The notes beneath the pieces were generated by a model. That model was not told the origin of the DNA. It did no database searches and saw only the letters and a list, made by a program, of their open reading frames with translations. Below are positions 59,920 through 64,000 of a stretch of DNA of 64,000 bases, piece by piece. The translations under genes were made by a program, and so were the position numbers. The DNA is taken from positions 100,270 through 164,269 of the forward strand of contig JAMDHS010000049.1 in NCBI GenBank assembly GCA_029717555.1. Reading direction: 5' to 3'. The stretch's first letter is position 1; every line of letters starts with the position of its first letter. Source of the stretch: Peribolospora baueri. Lineage: Eukaryota > Basidiomycota > Peribolosporomycetes > Peribolosporales > Peribolosporaceae.

Positions 59920-61179
59920 GGCGAGGCAGACGGGCGTTGGACAACGCGTGAAGACGAACGGGCCGGCGAGGCAGGGCGACCGGAGGTGAATGGAGCGGTA
60001 GAAGCGAGGGAGAAAGCCGTCCGACGGGGGCTACAAGATGGAAAGACTGGGAGAGAGACCCTTCTTTCTTTTCTTGCCTCCTTCCTTTCTCGAGCACCCC
60101 TCGCTCGCTCCCTCACTCACGCACGCACGCAAGCACGTACACACTCGCTCGATCTCTCGCTGCCTCACTCGCTCACTCCCTCATTCACTCAGGCAGGCTC
60201 GTCAAGGGCAAGGGAGGGCAGATGCGGGCTCGGAGAGGTGGAGAAGAAGGGCGCGGAGGAATCAGGGCGAGGATGGGAGGGCGAGCGTGGTGGTTTCGGT
60301 CTGGGGAAGATGGTGGGATGGAAGGAGGGAGGTTTGTCGGACGGACGGGCGTGCATGGTGGTAGCCTTAGTCCTCGCCATCATCTTCTAGAGCAGCTTAT
60401 TAGCCTCTCCTTCCTTCTTTCTCGCCATCCATCCATATCCGCCCACCCTTCCCGCCATCGCTCGCATGGACTGAACGGCGGCGAGGGCGATGCAAATATG
60501 ACCAGTTTCCGGGGCGACGGCGACGTCGGCCGGGGCTTAACACGAGCTAGGGCCCGCCGCACAGAGCTAGCCGGGGCGAGGGCGACTGACTGCGCCAAGC
60601 AGCTCGGCGAGGTGAGCGGGCCGTCGGTGGTCGTGCGCTGCGCCCTGCTCTGCTCTGCCAGGGTCGGAGGGGCGGCGCAGTGGGCGATGAAGAAAGAAAT
60701 GTCGGATGGATGGCCGGCAGGCGAACGAAAAACGGGGTCCGGCGGCTGTCTTGGCTGCACACCATCTCGACGCGCAGCCGCGGATACAAATCAGATTCGG
60801 GACAAGCTTCTTCCATCAATGACGAGCCAGCAGACTGAGCCACTCCGAGCCGCTTCGCCCGCGTCCACTTTTTTACGACGACCCCGAGACGACAAGACAT
60901 GACATCCATGCCCTACCTCGACCGATGGCCAACGCCCGCCCGCCGACGACCGGCGGTCAGAATTAGAAGCTCACCGCGGATCCAACCTGCTGCGGACGAC
61001 AGCACCCATAACAGAACAGAACAGAACAGGCCGTTGATGTGCTGCGGCCGGCGACCAACCGCAACCACGTGGAGGGCGCCGCAGTCGCGAACACCGGCGT
61101 CCATTGTGCTCGAGCAATCGTCAACGGCGCGCCGTCGCAGACTGACCGACCAGGCCATCTCGATGACGAGGACAGCACG
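59920..61179. other. Divergent intergenic region, membrane protein / THO subunit
   Basis: About 1.26 kb. It contains ACGC/ACTC-rich repeats at 60110-60190. No gene supported. Frames are Arg/Ala-rich without motifs. Confidence 0.45.
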
Positions 61180-62646
61180 ATGAACGCTGAGGAAGAAGGT
61201 AAGCCAGCCGGTCGAGTCGGATCGACGTAGACGGGAAACGTAGCCCCGGATCATGCTGATCGTCTTTCCGTCGCCGCCGCCGCCGCCGCCGCCCCGGACA
61301 GAGCATCTCATCAAAACCCGCCTCTCGGTGGACGAGCGGCCGCTCAAGAAGCTCGTCAAGAAGCTCGTCGCTCTCGCCTCCCCCGCGCCCGAGGGACAGG
61401 GGCACGACAGGAACGAGGAGGACCTGTGAGTGTTGCACGTCGTCATTCGTCGAGCAGACCGGAGCCGGCCGGTACGGTACGGCAAGCTGATCCCTCCCTC
61501 CTTCCTTCCCTGTCGCCCAGGGAACTTCTTCACCACGCCTTCCTAGTGGACCTACAGTCCTATGAGCTTCTCCTTTCTCGCATGGTCTCCTCTGCCCGGA
61601 CGGCCGAGAAGGAGATCGGGAGGTACGAAGAGGAGCGAGTACGGATGGGTGAGTCGTCGCCGCACGCCTCCTTCCTCCTCGCGGTCGTCCTTCCAACTCT
61701 TTTTTGCTTTCCTTCTTTGGGATGCCCAGAATCCGAGCACCGCACTGTCACTCAGACCATCTCCCGCCTCCATGCCACCCTCTCCTCCGTCCTCCTCGAG
61801 CGAGAACACAAGCTCGCCTACGACCTCGTCGCCCGCTCCATCAGCTCCCACCCACCCCGCTCCGAGTTGGCCACTTCGATCGATCGCCTGCACGAGTCTG
61901 TCGAGGAGCTCAAGGCGGAGAAGGAGGGATACGAGAGCGTGCGCAGAGAGAGCCATGCCAAGTTCTCCGCCGTCTTGGACGGCTTGGTGGCGCTGAGAGA
62001 GAGCGTGGGGGAGGAGGTGGGGAGGAGAGAGAGGAGGGAGGTGGAGAGGGCCGAGGGAGACGGTGACGGTGACGGTGATGGAGATGGAGACGGAGAGGGA
62101 GACGGCGACGGCGATGCCGACGTCAAGGACGCTGACGCCGTTGGCGAGGACCAGCGCGTCGGCGGCGTCGATCTGCATAGCGACGCCGCCGACGCTCCCT
62201 CTTCTTCCCAGACCACACGGCTGACGCGCGAAACGTCAGGCCGTTCCGTCGGTCCGTCAGCCACCATCACTTCCCTCAACCCTACCGCCCCGGCGTTCAC
62301 CTATCGGGGCTCCTCGTCGGCGCCCATGGCCTCCTCCTCCCCGCGAAACGCGTCCAGGACGTCCTCTCCGCGTCGAGGGACGGGCGCCAATGGACCGCGG
62401 CCCGCCGGCTCACAACGGGAGGACGGAGAAGAGGGAGAGGAGGAGGAGGAGGAGGAGGACGTGGAGATGCGCGATGGCGACGTGCGAAGGAACCGGACTC
62501 AGAGAGGCGGGGGCGCAGCCGGGGTCCGTCACGCGACGACGCTTCAACGAGGAGGACGGGAGCAGAGCGACGAAGAGGGAGAGGTGGGCGAAGAGGGCGA
62601 GGGCGAGGGCGAGGAGGGCGAGGTACGGGCGATGGACATTGGCTAG
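61180..62646 (+). CDS. THOC7: THO complex subunit 7 (Tho7/Mft1 family)
   Basis: Subunit of the THO/TREX complex that couples transcription to mRNA export. Exons 61180-61198, 61302-61425, 61521-61648 and 61730-62646 splice to 1,188 nt (395 aa) with all phases consistent. The first exon is only 19 nt. The conserved part is residues about 6-175: EHLIKTRLSVDERPLKKLVK, LLHHAFLVDLQSYELLLSRM, HRTVTQTISRLHATLSSVLL, KLAYDLVARSISSHPPRSEL and IDRLHESVEELKAEKEGYES. This is a long coiled coil typical of Tho7. The tail is acidic and disordered, with a GDGDGDGD run and an EEEEEEEEDVEM run. The C-terminus ends RAMDIG. The Asp-Gly run is coded by a GACGGT-type hexanucleotide repeat. Confidence 0.88.
61272..61293. 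repeat. CGC microsatellite at the end of THOC7 intron 1
   Basis: Seven CGC/GCC units lie just upstream of the exon 2 acceptor at 61301, where a pyrimidine tract would normally be. Confidence 0.75.
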
Positions 62647-64000
62647 GTTCGTTCGTTCGATTGCACCGACGAGCTTGGCACCCTAGTCGCTGTATGTACT
62701 GTACTCCGTGTACGATAACGATACCGCTCGCTCTCGCTCGCTCGACCGACCGACCGACGGCGGATCGATCGATCGATCATTTCGCTCCACCCTTTCGCCG
62801 TCCAGCCAGCTGCGTGCGCGATGCGACTTTGCACTTGGGGCATACGAAATATTGACGGCTCTGTCACGCAATTCTGACACGGACGGGGCCGGGGAGGGGT
62901 GAAGGAAGGGGAAGGGGGAAGGGGGGAAGGGGGGAGTGCGAAGGGGGATCTGACCTCCTGTCATACACATACGTCCTCCCTCCCTCCCTCCCTCTTTCCA
63001 CGCCCCCTTCCCTTTCCAGGCAGGCTGGCATGATATCATACGGCACGGAGCTTCTCCCTTCCCGGACATAATGAACGGACGGAGGGACGGAGGGACGGGT
63101 GGGCCAGTCGGCGTCGCACCGACGACAGTTTCGTTTCGTTCACCCGGCCGCCCGGCCGCCCGCGCACATCCTTTCCGACGTCCTTCCTTCTTCCCCCTTC
63201 CCTACCGTTCATCCCTCGCTTCGCCGCGCCGTCGCCATCCAAAAGTAAAGTTAGCAGCCACTCGGCGGCGCCGCTCGACGTCGCGTCATCATAACTAACA
63301 TCCGCGCTCCCTCCTTTCATTCTATCGATTGGGACGAAACGAAAGCGAGAGAGCGAGAGACTTCCTTCTTTCCTATCTTCTTCTTCTTCTTCTTCGCCGC
63401 CAGACACGGGACGGGCATTTCCATTTATTACTTCTTAGACTCCGTAGCGAGAGCGCGAGCGAACGAAGGAGGGAGAGACGACGTGGATCGATCGCTATTA
63501 GCTATGGACATCGGTATCGGTATCGAGATCGGGTCGAATGGAATGGATGAATGAACGGATGGGGACGAGGCCACGTCGGTCGCCTCGCCACCGCGCAATG
63601 AGACGCTCCGATCCGAGCGACGCTGCACGGCCAAGACGAGGACGGGCAAAAAGCGAAAAGCGGCGAGACGGATCGAGCGAGCGGACGGACAAGCGCGTGT
63701 ATGTGCGACGAGGGTTCGGACGGGGGCCGGGGGGGGGGGGGGTTACGAGGTCATCGTGGACGGTATGCGACGAATGGACGGATGGGGGGTACAAGCACAA
63801 AACGACGAAGCGGCACAGGAGGACCGTAAGAGACCAGAGACGGGACGGGGGACGGACGGACGGAAGGACATACGGACGGGATTGCTAAGTACATGAGAGC
63901 GAAAAGACGCGGACGTTGGAGTACGCGCGCGCACAAGCGGACTGTAAAGGAGCCGACGAACGCGGGAGAGGGGGGGGGGGAGGGGGGGGGGGGGGGGGAG
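62647..64000. other. Simple-sequence DNA at the right end
   Basis: No gene supported. It contains CCGA and GATC short repeats (62740-62780), CCCT units (62983-62995), GGAC units, a CTT run (63376-63395) and two long G runs (63730-63742 and 63968-63999). The G-run at the window edge may mark an assembly-difficult site. Confidence 0.5.

Noticed and set aside
63730-64000. Poly-G runs as a telomere or origin signal
   Set aside because: Pure G runs without a TTAGGG pattern; more like a homopolymer or assembly edge.

Overview
The window is nuclear DNA from a GC-rich fungus, most likely a basidiomycete. Genes are dense on both strands and are split by many short introns of about 50-150 nt with strong GTGAGT-type donors. 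Recognisable proteins are fungal housekeeping types (ATG7, NOT4, a Pumilio protein, SUV3, HEM14, a multi-HAMP group III histidine kinase). Intergenic DNA is rich in pyrimidine/purine tracts and microsatellites. I see no transposon, virus, rRNA, tRNA or CRISPR. Species cannot be fixed from the sequence.

Layout, left to right: ATG7 (+, 5' end outside the window); pirin (-); RPS21 (+); a 1.5 kb purine-rich spacer; a group III hybrid histidine kinase with eight HAMP units (-); a 2.5 kb divergent spacer; NOT4 (+); a giant unrecognised helical protein of about 2,044 aa (-); an aprataxin/Hnt3-like protein (+); a small spliced membrane protein candidate (-); 4.3 kb of low-complexity DNA ending in a CT-rich leader; a Pumilio (PUF) RNA-binding protein (+); a doubtful UIM-containing reading frame (-); a damaged ATP sulfurylase (MET3) copy (+); a four-helix membrane protein with a repeat tail (+); a ubiquitin-like-fold candidate (+) overlapping tail-to-tail with a coiled-coil candidate (-); a weak secreted-protein candidate (-); SUV3 joined in frame to protoporphyrinogen oxidase (HEM14) (+); an unrecognised polytopic membrane protein (-); THO complex subunit 7 (+); and 1.3 kb of simple-sequence DNA.

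The genes are not a pathway cluster. They cover autophagy, translation, osmo-stress signalling, mRNA decay, DNA-end repair, mRNA export, mitochondrial RNA turnover and haem synthesis. Two places stand out. At 51762-56959 a mitochondrial RNA helicase and the haem enzyme protoporphyrinogen oxidase form one continuous spliced reading frame of 1,587 codons. At 42541-44413 an ATP sulfurylase copy lacks its N-terminal domain and has two frame breaks, while long genes around it are intact. A third is a tandem exon-plus-intron duplication in the histidine kinase, in which the introns have stayed nearly identical.
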